Shown: positions 1 through 6,834 of the stretch, one piece after another
Layout: each line of letters opens with the position of its first letter
Numbering within the stretch: position 1 is the stretch's first letter
Source: Clostridia bacterium
GTDB lineage: Bacteria > Bacillota > DSM-521 > Neomoorellales > Neomoorellaceae
NCBI GenBank assembly: GCA_030154265.1
Contig: JASKKH010000016.1
Location: 1 to 38,660 of the forward strand
DNA: 38,660 bases
Direction of reading: 5' to 3'
Made by a program: the position numbers and the translations under genes
Notes under the pieces: model-generated
Told to the model about the DNA's origin: nothing
The model's input: only the letters and a program-made list of their open reading frames with translations
The model's database searches: none

Positions 1-13
1 GAGGTGTTTAATA

Positions 14-136
14 GTGAAACGTATCATTGTTTCATTAGCAGTTGGATTATTAACTTTAATTGCTTTTGCTAATGTTGCTGCTGCGAGTGGTTCCTGGGGC
101 TATCAGCCAGGAGTTCCAGAGAAGCTATTGAAGTAA
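14..136 (+). CDS. AgrD-like cyclic (thio)lactone autoinducer pro-peptide, serine variant
   Basis: A 40-residue peptide starting at GTG, with GAGGTG eight bases upstream at the very edge of the window. It has a basic start (VKR), a hydrophobic amphipathic segment at residues 4-24, a short polar core (residues 25-31, SGSWGYQ) and the tail PGVPEKLLK. The tail matches the proline/glutamate-rich C-terminal recognition region of clostridial AgrD precursors, which AgrB cleaves before ring closure. No cysteine is present, so any ring would have to be a lactone through Ser25 or Ser27 rather than a thiolactone; serine lactones are known in some staphylococci. AgrB would lie upstream, outside the window. 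The two membrane proteins that follow look like sensor membrane domains. It could instead be an inactive relic. The family call is fairly secure; activity is not. Confidence 0.72.
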   Translation: MKRIIVSLAVGLLTLIAFANVAAASGSWGYQPGVPEKLLK

Positions 137-154
137 TAAGAAAGGTTTACCAAA

Positions 155-403
155 ATGCAACAGAGGGAGAAAAAGAATTTTGTTAATCAAATTTTTAAGG
201 ACTTTTTAGTCCTAATTTTTTTGTATAGTATCCAAGGTATTTTAATTGTATTAATAATTTTTAATTCTTTTTCTTGTTGTCAAATGAACTCCAATATTAT
301 AGTTTTTGGACTAATTTTTGCAATTATAATATGGTTAGTAAGAAACATATGTAACTATCGTAATTATAGTTATGGGGTTCATAGTGTTATTCTAATATTT
401 TAA
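155..403 (+). CDS. truncated membrane protein, paralogue of the next gene
   Basis: An 82-residue hydrophobic protein with two predicted membrane segments (about residues 15-37 and 48-63). The start is ATG with AAAGG upstream. Its body aligns by eye with the first half of the protein at 475-966: LYSIQGILIVL against LYFVQGFLMVV, and IIIWLVRNICNY against IAIWIVRGIWNY, followed by a shared HS/HT-V-L pattern. It stops at VILIF, where the paralogue continues for about 80 more residues. It is therefore either a short partner protein or, more likely, a truncated duplicate. It follows the AgrD-like gene by 18 bases, so the two are probably co-transcribed. Function is unknown. Confidence 0.5.
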   Translation: MQQREKKNFVNQIFKDFLVLIFLYSIQGILIVLIIFNSFSCCQMNSNIIVFGLIFAIIIWLVRNICNYRNYSYGVHSVILIF

Positions 404-474
404 TAGGTCACATTGAGAACACCGTTTTGTGTTTGTTTTTAACCTTTATAAAGTAAATAGAAGGGTAGTTTATT

Positions 475-966
475 TTGGAAGACTTACGGGTTTTATTTTT
501 TTTATATTTTGTACAGGGATTTCTAATGGTAGTAACTGCTTTAAGGTTATTCGGTTATAGAAGTGATTTTAAGATTGTTATAAAAATCGGAGTAATTTAT
601 GGAATTGCTATATGGATAGTCAGAGGGATATGGAATTACTACCAGATACCGATATCTTTATTAACTCACACTCTTGTTTTAATGGTCATTTTTTCGTTTT
701 TGCTAAAAACAATAGGCAAAATAACTTGGAACAACGCAATAAGAGCCACATTGATAAATATTAGCTTACTTTTGTTAAGTGATTTTATAATTCTTCCTCC
801 ATTATTAAATTTTATTGAATTAGATATGACCAATGTTTTTAATAATCCTTGGATGCATATATTAATAGGTTATATAGAAAACATATTTTTGCTGCTTTTA
901 TTATTTTTAAATGTTGTTTTTGGCTTTAAATTTTCATTTAACATAGAGAAAGAATATAAACGTTAG
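475..966 (+). CDS. multi-pass membrane protein, sensor-domain-like, next to AgrD-like peptide
   Basis: A 163-residue protein made almost entirely of membrane segments (about residues 7-24, 32-48, 62-80, 92-112 and 128-150), ending in a short basic tail (EKEYKR). The start is TTG, chosen because AAGGG lies nine bases upstream. It has no histidine-kinase or DNA-binding domain. The arrangement recalls the membrane half of AgrC-type receptors, and stand-alone versions of such domains are plausible next to agr peptides in clostridia. That link is inference from position, not a recognised motif. The conserved-looking cores are YFVQGFLMV, IWIVRGIWNY, LTHTLVLMV and the acidic/aromatic YIEN. A receptor, immunity or export role would all fit. 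Confidence 0.55.
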   Translation: MEDLRVLFFLYFVQGFLMVVTALRLFGYRSDFKIVIKIGVIYGIAIWIVRGIWNYYQIPISLLTHTLVLMVIFSFLLKTIGKITWNNAIRATLINISLLLLSDFIILPPLLNFIELDMTNVFNNPWMHILIGYIENIFLLLLLFLNVVFGFKFSFNIEKEYKR

Positions 967-1028
967 CTCTAACTATATAATCTTAATTAAGACAACTTCA
1001 CATATTATAAATATCCTTTTGCTTAATT

Positions 1029-1052
1029 TATTTTCTAACAAGAAAATATTTC
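1029..1052 (+). terminator. possible weak terminator after the agr-like genes
   Basis: TATTTTCT pairs with AGAAAATA around a four-base loop (AACA), followed by TTTCT. The stem is A/T-only apart from one G-C pair, so its strength is doubtful. The rest of 967-1244 is AT-rich non-coding DNA ending in the speD promoter. Confidence 0.3.
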
Positions 1053-1167
1053 TACTATAAATTAAGGTATACTTTACATAAGTGTACTAAGTTATTTTTA
1101 TAAAAATTAAGTGAAAACAAGTGAAAAACGGTGATAATAATCCCTAAACCTTATAAGATATTTTTTG

Positions 1168-1197
1168 TTGACATTAAGGGGGTAGTACGGTTACAAT
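1168..1197 (+). promoter_or_regulatory. sigma-A-type promoter for speD
   Basis: A perfect -35 TTGACA (1168-1173) and a near-consensus -10 TACAAT (1192-1197) are separated by 18 bases. A start near 1204 would give a short leader of about 40 bases before the speD start codon, carrying AGGAGG at 1231-1236. Confidence 0.7.
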
Positions 1198-1244
1198 TGG
1201 ATTTGTTGAATTCATGTAAAATTTTATATTAGGAGGAATGATAA

Positions 1245-1622
1245 TTGCGCGCATTGGGCCGTCATGTGTTAGCAGAAATTTATGGATGCAAGTTCGAATA
1301 TTTAAACGACATAAAAAAAGTCGAAGAGATTATGGTAAACGCAGCTTTAGAAGCAGGTGCCGAAATTCGCGAGGTTTGCTTTCATAAATTTAGCCCTCAG
1401 GGTGTAAGTGGCGTGGTGGTTATATCTGAATCTCATTTGGCAATTCATACTTGGCCAGAATTAGGCTATGCAGCTGTTGATGTGTTCACATGTGGTGAGA
1501 AAGTAAACCCCTGGGATGCATGTAGATATCTAACTGAAAGGTTCCAAGCTAAAGAAGTTAGAGCTAATGAAATTGAACGAGGCGTTTTGGAACCCTCCCA
1601 GGCAACAGCGGTAAATATGTAG
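1245..1622 (+). CDS. speD: S-adenosylmethionine decarboxylase proenzyme
   Basis: This 125-residue protein is the short bacterial type of AdoMet decarboxylase, which supplies aminopropyl groups for spermidine synthesis. The self-processing site is clear: Glu62-Ser63 in SESHLAIHTWPE. Cleavage makes Ser63 the pyruvoyl group of the alpha chain. His68 and Cys83 (FTCG) sit at the positions expected for processing and catalysis in this family. Length is typical. The TTG start is favoured by AGGAGG eight bases upstream and by the family N-terminus (RALGRHVLAE). The gene is a single unit between a strong promoter and a hairpin terminator. No spermidine synthase lies in the window. Confidence 0.97.
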   Translation: MRALGRHVLAEIYGCKFEYLNDIKKVEEIMVNAALEAGAEIREVCFHKFSPQGVSGVVVISESHLAIHTWPELGYAAVDVFTCGEKVNPWDACRYLTERFQAKEVRANEIERGVLEPSQATAVNM

Positions 1623-1665
1623 GAGGGATATTTATTTTATTACCTACAACTAAAGGTAGTAGTTA

Positions 1666-1714
1666 ACAGGCCGTGTAGATCTTAAGGGGATACACGGCCT
1701 GTAGTATTTTTATT
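1666..1714 (+). terminator. terminator of speD
   Basis: A 12-bp perfect stem (ACAGGCCGTGTA with TACACGGCCTGT) encloses a 13-base loop and is followed by AGTATTTTTATT. Confidence 0.85.
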
Positions 1715-1817
1715 AGACAAACGTTGACAAGTACCAGCAGGAATAAATCATTTTAAATAGAATAAAAAATTGATATATATATTTTTATTTTATATTAATA
1801 ATAGGAGGGCTTTAATT

Positions 1818-2507
1818 TTGACTGCCCTATTTAAATTATTACAACCTGAGTTAGAGGAAGTCCGCCAACGTTTACACAAAGAAATAACCTTTCGCAAACG
1901 CTTTACTCCTGATTTTAATTGGCCTGCTTTAAGTGAACTTGATCAAAAATTTTTACCTACGTTAGTTTTAATTAGCGCAAATGCTAAAGTTTTTTTAAGT
2001 AAAAAAGCTCTTTCTCTGGCTACAATCTTTCAATTTATATTTTTAGCATCTTTTATTCATTGTAAGGCAGAGAAAAATATAGCTTTAGAGACACTTATGG
2101 GAGATTATTTTTATACACGCTTTTTTGATCTTCTATGTCGTGATGATAATATCGAATTTTTGGAGCCTCTCTCTAAAATGATTTGCCAAATTCATCTTCA
2201 AGCTAATAAACAAAATTGTGAGTTAGATATTAAAAAAACAGGTTCTGATAATAGTTTTAGTAAGGTATTCTTGGCTAAAGAGGCAGCATATTTAGGGAGT
2301 AAGCTAGGGCATGTCAGCTTAAAAGAAAGTAAGGTTTGGCAGGAAGTAGGCATATTATTAGGCAAGTTATGGGACAAACAACCTGTTACAACTCAAGCTA
2401 TGCATGCTATAGAGAAACTTACTTCCGGACAAGCTAAAAAGGTTTTAGGTGAATTTGTTTTATATTTAAGCAGCCAAATATCTGATAAAAAGGTTATTGC
2501 TTTATGA
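1818..2507 (+). CDS. degenerate polyprenyl-synthase-like protein lacking catalytic aspartates
   Basis: A 229-residue protein using TTG at 1818; the open frame reaches further up, but AGGAGG at 1803-1808 fixes this start. It resembles trans-prenyl diphosphate synthases in outline: the start LFKLLQPELEEVRQRL, then LATIFQFIFLASFIHC, then GDYFYTRFFDLL, which matches GDYLFARSLVLV of the intact synthase at 16556. Where active enzymes have HDDxxD, this protein has HCKAEKN (residues 79-85), and no second DDxxD motif is visible, so it should not condense isoprenyl units by itself. It may be the small regulatory subunit of a two-component heptaprenyl or hexaprenyl synthase, as known in Bacillus-type systems, or a repurposed all-helical protein. 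Its stop overlaps the next start (ATGA). Confidence 0.6.
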   Translation: MTALFKLLQPELEEVRQRLHKEITFRKRFTPDFNWPALSELDQKFLPTLVLISANAKVFLSKKALSLATIFQFIFLASFIHCKAEKNIALETLMGDYFYTRFFDLLCRDDNIEFLEPLSKMICQIHLQANKQNCELDIKKTGSDNSFSKVFLAKEAAYLGSKLGHVSLKESKVWQEVGILLGKLWDKQPVTTQAMHAIEKLTSGQAKKVLGEFVLYLSSQISDKKVIAL

Positions 2508-3151
2508 TAAATAATATTGAGGTTCGTTATTGGCGGGTCAATTCAAAAAATGGTTATGATTTAAAAATATTATCACCTAATGCAACCTTGGCTGATTATA
2601 TTAAAGCACTTGAGGATGTAGATATTAATCGGCTTTGTGGCTCGTATAATCAAACTGGCCAATGTAAGGGTTGTGGAGATTGTTGCAAGGGGCGTTTACC
2701 CCTAACAAATATTGATACCTACCTTATAAGAATAGGATTAAAAGAACTTATTAACCGTGAATTATCAATTGATGAAGTTCTTAAGAAATATTGCCAAGTT
2801 AAGATTGAAGGTCAGTCAGTAGACATCACTTTAAAAACAGATGTGGAAGGATATTGTATTTTTTTAGATCCGAACTCGAATTCCTGTCGACTTTATAAAT
2901 ATAGGCCTTTAATTTGCCGCACTTATTATTGTTGCATATTAACTCAAAAAGCAAAGCTTTTACGTGAACTACTGGTCAATAAGGGTGAAGATGAATTAGT
3001 ACGTATGTGGCTGTCATTACAAAAGAGTGTCCCGTTAGGGGTAAACAAGGATGATTGGGAACCTACTCCCTTTGCCAATTGCCATAAATACTCCGAAGTA
3101 TTTTTAAAGGATATTTGCCCTTCTAAATTATGGCGGCAGTTAATAAAATAA
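2504..3151 (+). CDS. YkgJ-family cysteine cluster protein
   Basis: A 215-residue soluble protein with the metal-binding signature of the YkgJ/UPF0153 group: CKGCGDCC at about residues 54-61, then CIFLDPNSNSCRLYKYRPLICR (about 113-134, written here as spaced cysteines C113, C123, C133) and a CC pair shortly after. Members are proposed to bind zinc or an iron-sulfur centre; the reaction is not known. It overlaps the prenyl-synthase-like gene by four bases, so translation is coupled. Thirty bases separate it from mgsA. The first 50 residues carry no recognisable domain. The family call is secure; the function is not. Confidence 0.8.
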   Translation: MINNIEVRYWRVNSKNGYDLKILSPNATLADYIKALEDVDINRLCGSYNQTGQCKGCGDCCKGRLPLTNIDTYLIRIGLKELINRELSIDEVLKKYCQVKIEGQSVDITLKTDVEGYCIFLDPNSNSCRLYKYRPLICRTYYCCILTQKAKLLRELLVNKGEDELVRMWLSLQKSVPLGVNKDDWEPTPFANCHKYSEVFLKDICPSKLWRQLIK

Positions 3152-3181
3152 GAATTAAAATAATAATTTGGAGGCAAATTA

Positions 3182-3553
3182 ATGCTCATTGCTCTAATAG
3201 CCCACGATCGACAAAAAGATGAAATGGTTAAGTTTGTCGATAAGTATAAACATGTATTTGCCAAACATCGTCTAATTGCTACAGGTAATACAGGCGCCAG
3301 AATAAAAGAATATACAGGACTTAAGGTACATTGTTTAATGTCTGGGCCTTTAGGTGGTGACCAGCAAATAGGGTCTCTAGTAGCCCGAGGTCGAATTGGC
3401 TTAGTAATTTTTTTACGTGATCCCCTTACAGCCCAACCTCATGAACCAGATATAAATGCTCTTTTGCGGATCTGCGATGTCCATAATGTACCAGCAGCGA
3501 CTAATACAGCTACTGCCTCTATTTTTATTAAATACTTAAAAGACAAGGAATAA
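3182..3553 (+). CDS. mgsA: methylglyoxal synthase
   Basis: This 123-residue enzyme converts dihydroxyacetone phosphate to methylglyoxal and phosphate, bypassing lower glycolysis when phosphate is limiting. The signatures are GNTGARI (phosphate binding), [11 protein letters not shown] with catalytic Asp60 (equivalent to Asp71 in E. coli), and [12 protein letters not shown]. Length is slightly below the E. coli enzyme but usual for Firmicutes. ATG is preceded by GGAGG at a good distance. In Bacillus-like genomes mgsA often sits in unrelated operons; here it follows a YkgJ-type gene. Confidence 0.97.
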   Translation: MLIALIAHDRQKDEMVKFVDKYKHVFAKHRLIATGNTGARIKEYTGLKVHCLMSGPLGGDQQIGSLVARGRIGLVIFLRDPLTAQPHEPDINALLRICDVHNVPAATNTATASIFIKYLKDKE

Positions 3554-3714
3554 CGTAATTATAATTTTCTACTTTCCTCTAGTTGGTTTAAAACAAGTTC
3601 GTAATTAAATCTAATTGAATTATTTAGAAACAAGTAAATAAATTGCTATCGGTGGTAGATAATACCATCCCTATTGAATATGATAATTATAAAAATTTAA
3701 ATGGGGTGTTTTTT

Positions 3715-3768
3715 TTGCTTAAGATTGGCATAGATCCTGGTCATGGTGGTAGTGATCCTGATAATTAG
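3715..3768 (+). pseudogene. relic of an N-acetylmuramoyl-L-alanine amidase start
   Basis: After a Shine-Dalgarno-like GGGGTG, a TTG start opens 17 codons that read LKIGIDPGHGGSDPDN and then stop. IGIDPGHGGSDP is the N-terminal zinc-binding signature (first His) of the Amidase_3 family. Nothing else of the enzyme follows: a terminator-like hairpin begins two bases after the stop. This is best seen as the 5' end of a lost gene. The rest of 3554-3800 shows no other coding signal. Confidence 0.55.
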
Positions 3769-3769
3769 G

Positions 3770-3794
3770 CACCCCATAGGGGGTGTTTGATTTT
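3770..3794 (+). terminator. terminator-like hairpin after amidase relic
   Basis: CACCCC pairs with GGGGTG around ATAG, followed by TTTGATTTT on the plus strand. It also lies just past the end of the minus-strand gene at 3801, but that side lacks a T-run. Confidence 0.5.
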
Positions 3795-3800
3795 AGTTTG

Positions 3801-4754
3801 TTACTCTGACAATGTAGCCTTACATAAAGCAAGTATGGGTTTTAAGTCTACTATGAGGGGCCAAGTTAATTCAAGACCACTTACTTTAGTAAAAGCAACT
3901 TGTGTAGTTGAGGGACCTAAGGGGGCCTTTATTGTTTTTATTTGGGCTGGATAAAACATATAGGTATTTTGCTTAGTTAACCATGTTTTATTGTTGTCTT
4001 GGGATAAACAAAAAGACAAGTTATTACTGTTTGTCCAGATGAATAAGCAATTTTCTTTTTCTCCAAGCAGTACCGGTTTTGTATCAGGAAGTTCATTGGT
4101 TTCTCCGAGGTAAAAGCTGTTTTGGCTCATTTTTTCATAATCAACTATAATTAATTGAATTCTTTTAGTATTACCAACGTTGGTCCATAATAGGAAGTAG
4201 ATATAGTTAAGATACCAATATGCGAATATTTTTAACACTGAATATTCTATAGGAATCTTTACAGGGTTCATCCATCCTTCTGTAGAACTGTATATTGTTA
4301 TTAAAACGTCGGGGCTTTCAGTATCTGAGTAACTGATAATTAATAACTTACCTTGGGGAAGGGGTTTAAACAGTATTGGTGATTGGGAAGGGTTTAACGG
4401 TAAATTTTGTTTTTGCCAATCCGAGTTAATTAAGAAAATATGCTGTATTTCTAATTTATTTTCTTGCTTTATTAAAATATGCGGTTGTTCTTGGGAATCA
4501 AGGGAAAAGCCTAGAATATGGCCTTTTAATGGTAATTTCTGACTTTTCCATTGGTTATCATTCCAATATGTATAGATTGGATATTCTTCTTGCATGGTTA
4601 ATAAAAGATGAAGGTTACCGGATTTTCCTATAGCTGCAACATGATTTTCTATACCTGAAATAGGTTCACTACTAGCAATGTATCTATAATATAAAATGCC
4701 TTGGTGATTAAATAGTTGCCAACTATCACTGGCATTAACTAGAGAGGTATACAT
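3801..4754 (-). CDS. hypothetical protein, predicted beta-propeller
   Basis: A 317-residue protein with no signal peptide and no membrane segments. It is rich in aromatic residues and short alternating hydrophobic strands, with loosely repeated blocks of about 45-55 residues. These include YTYWNDNQWKSQKLPL, LINSDWQKQNLPL and IYSSTEGWMNPVKIPI, each W-containing turn followed by a strand. Such spacing fits a beta-propeller, and a spaced 'LSFCLSQDNNKTW' recalls an Asp-box (S-x-D-x-G-x-T-W type) turn. No catalytic motif is visible. The start is ATG with GGTGAGGTG upstream. It stands alone between the CoA-transferase terminator and the amidase relic. Not recognised as a named family. Confidence 0.6.
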   Translation of the reverse strand: MYTSLVNASDSWQLFNHQGILYYRYIASSEPISGIENHVAAIGKSGNLHLLLTMQEEYPIYTYWNDNQWKSQKLPLKGHILGFSLDSQEQPHILIKQENKLEIQHIFLINSDWQKQNLPLNPSQSPILFKPLPQGKLLIISYSDTESPDVLITIYSSTEGWMNPVKIPIEYSVLKIFAYWYLNYIYFLLWTNVGNTKRIQLIIVDYEKMSQNSFYLGETNELPDTKPVLLGEKENCLFIWTNSNNLSFCLSQDNNKTWLTKQNTYMFYPAQIKTIKAPLGPSTTQVAFTKVSGLELTWPLIVDLKPILALCKATLSE

Positions 4755-4832
4755 TAGCTAACACCTCACCTATGTAAATACTAGGTTATTAATGCATATG
4801 CGAGATATAAATCCATGAGAATTAAGTTTTGA

Positions 4833-4868
4833 ATAAAATAAGAACCCTGCAGTAACCCAACTGCAAGG
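4833..4868 (-). terminator. terminator of the CoA-transferase gene
   Basis: On the minus strand CCTTGCAGT pairs with ACTGCAGGG (one G-U) around a six-base loop, followed by TTCTTATTTTATT. Confidence 0.75.
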
Positions 4869-4915
4869 TCATTCAATAAAAACATAAAATCTTTACTTTC
4901 ATGTTAAATCCTTTA

Positions 4916-6445
4916 TTATTTTGCGGCAATTCTTTTTTTACCAGCTTTAGTCACAGGTAGCATACTATTGGTTTCTTGGAACCGAAGATACCAAGAGAAA
5001 GCTTCTGGTAAATAGAGAGGAGTATGCCCTTTACTAAGTAAACCTTTATTTAGGTATTCATTTAGAAGAGGCCGGTAATCAGGATGAGCACAATTTTCTA
5101 TAATTGTTTTTGCTCTTTCCAAGGGGTTTTTATTTCTTAGGTCAGCTACACCTTGCTCTGTAACAATTATATTTACTTCATGCTCTGTATGGTCAACATG
5201 GGAGACCATGGGGACTATACAAGAAATTGTACCATTTTTAATTGTTGAAGCTGTACAGAATATAGACAAGTAAGCTGAACGAGAAAAATCACCAGCTCCA
5301 CCGATACCATTCATCATCCTTTTTCCCATAATATGAGTTGAGTTGACATTACCAAAAATATCAGCTTCGATAGCAGTATTAATAGCAATAAGGCCAAGAC
5401 GTTTAGCAATTTCTAGACTATTACTAATCTCTTGAGGTCGAATGACAATTTTATCATGATATTGATTTATATTACTGAAAAAATGGTCAAACCCTTCAGG
5501 AGATAAAGTTAAGGCAGTACAAGAGACCATATCTACTTTTCTCTTATCAATAAGATCTAAAACAGAATCTTGAAGTACCTCAGAATATAATCTTAAACCA
5601 CTAAAATCTGAATTAATTAAACCAGCTAAAACAGCATTTGCTACACTACCTACACCTGACTGAATTGGTAATAAGTTATCTGGTAAGAAACCTTTTTTAA
5701 CTTCGTCTTTTAAAAAATTAATTAAATTATTTGCCATCAACATGCTAGTATTATCAATTTCTCCTGACACAAAAGTAGCACCTTCATCACGTTCATCAGT
5801 TATAACAATAGCTACAATTTTTTTAGGATCGCAAGGTATATATGGAGTACCAATTCGGTCATTTACATTGCATAACGGAATAGGTTCACAATTTGGAGGA
5901 TCTTTAGGAGTATAAATATCATGCATACCTTCTAAAGACAAAGGTTGATTAATATTAAGTTCAACTATGACTTTTTCAGCCTCTTGGACATAAGTCGAAG
6001 AATTACCCAAAGATGTACTTGGGATAATGTTCCCCTCAGGTGTAATGGCAACAGCTTCTACGATTGCTATATGGAGAGGTCCTAAAAAACCACAACGAAC
6101 ATATTGAGCTACTTTACTTAAATGAATATCAGTATATATAATTTCTCTATCATTAATACCTTTTTTAACAGACTTATTATTTTGATATGGTAATCTTCTA
6201 TTTATCACCCCAGCACGAGCTAAAACCCCATCTAATTTATCCCCTGTTGAAGCTCCTGACCATAGATTAATTTTAAATTTTTCCTTTTTTGCCCTTTCAG
6301 CAAGTGCCCTAGGTATCACTTTTGGATAACCCGAAGGGGTAAAACCACTAATTCCAACATTCATTCCATCTTTAATAAACATAGCAGCTTTTTCAGCCGA
6401 CATTACTTTCTTTAAGAGTTCTTTCCGGCGAATACGATTTTCCAC
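4916..6445 (-). CDS. succinate/acetyl-CoA CoA-transferase (acetyl-CoA hydrolase family)
   Basis: A 509-residue cytosolic enzyme of the Cat1/AarC group that moves CoA between acetate, succinate or related acids. Visible features are GISGFTPSGYPK near the N-terminus, GPLHIAIVEAVAITPEG, GVGSVANAVLAGL, and YSEVLQDS with Glu289 as the probable active-site glutamate that forms the glutamyl-CoA intermediate. GIGGAGDFSRSAYLSIF and the C-terminal HVDHTEHEVNIIVTEQGVADLR complete the family pattern. Length is normal. The true acyl specificity cannot be read from the sequence. It is monocistronic, with its own terminator and a structured leader just upstream, which suggests separate regulation. Confidence 0.93.
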   Translation of the reverse strand: MENRIRRKELLKKVMSAEKAAMFIKDGMNVGISGFTPSGYPKVIPRALAERAKKEKFKINLWSGASTGDKLDGVLARAGVINRRLPYQNNKSVKKGINDREIIYTDIHLSKVAQYVRCGFLGPLHIAIVEAVAITPEGNIIPSTSLGNSSTYVQEAEKVIVELNINQPLSLEGMHDIYTPKDPPNCEPIPLCNVNDRIGTPYIPCDPKKIVAIVITDERDEGATFVSGEIDNTSMLMANNLINFLKDEVKKGFLPDNLLPIQSGVGSVANAVLAGLINSDFSGLRLYSEVLQDSVLDLIDKRKVDMVSCTALTLSPEGFDHFFSNINQYHDKIVIRPQEISNSLEIAKRLGLIAINTAIEADIFGNVNSTHIMGKRMMNGIGGAGDFSRSAYLSIFCTASTIKNGTISCIVPMVSHVDHTEHEVNIIVTEQGVADLRNKNPLERAKTIIENCAHPDYRPLLNEYLNKGLLSKGHTPLYLPEAFSWYLRFQETNSMLPVTKAGKKRIAAK

Positions 6446-6477
6446 TTTGAGACCTCCCTATATAAATATTTATAAAT

Positions 6478-6527
6478 AAACCTGCCGTATCCCAAGCAAA
6501 AATAGAGTGCCCGGAAGCGACAGGTTT
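6478..6527 (-). promoter_or_regulatory. structured leader element before the CoA-transferase gene
   Basis: On the minus strand AAACCTGTCG pairs with CGGCAGGTTT (ten pairs, one G-U). Inside, an asymmetric internal loop (CTT opposite GATA) leads to a second stem, CCGGGCA with TGCTTGG (seven pairs, two G-U), and a nine-base loop. It lies 33 bases upstream of the start codon, within the presumed leader. No known riboswitch class was recognised. It is followed by TTTATTTAT rather than a clean U-run, so a simple terminator is less likely. It could be an RNA regulator or a protein-binding site. Confidence 0.4.
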
Positions 6528-6678
6528 TATATTACCTAAAGATAAATTTTTAACCTGTTGAAGAGTAAAAATATCAAAAAATAATCAATTTTACTGAAAT
6601 AATACCGAGGAATTTTATAGGACAGTTTCATAACTATCCTTCCCATTTTAGTACAAGTTAATAACTTTCTTTAATACT

Positions 6679-6707
6679 ACAATATCACTTTAAAAATTAG
6701 AAATCAA
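6679..6707 (-). promoter_or_regulatory. possible promoter of the CoA-transferase gene
   Basis: On the minus strand TTGATT (plus-strand 6702-6707) and TATTGT (6679-6684) are separated by 17 bases. Both hexamers are imperfect. The rest of 6528-6834 is AT-rich with no coding signal. Confidence 0.3.
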
Positions 6708-6834
6708 GTGAAAATTTATATTATATTAAAAAAATGATGTTAAGTTTTAGTACTATAAACAATGCTATAATTTTAAATATTAGGAAAAGTATTTGTCTTT
6801 TTTGTAAATAATTAGTTTTTTGATTTGTTTTTAG

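Noticed and set aside
6478-6527. Assignment of the leader to a known riboswitch (c-di-GMP, fluoride, preQ1, THF)
   Set aside because: None of their core motifs could be matched by eye.
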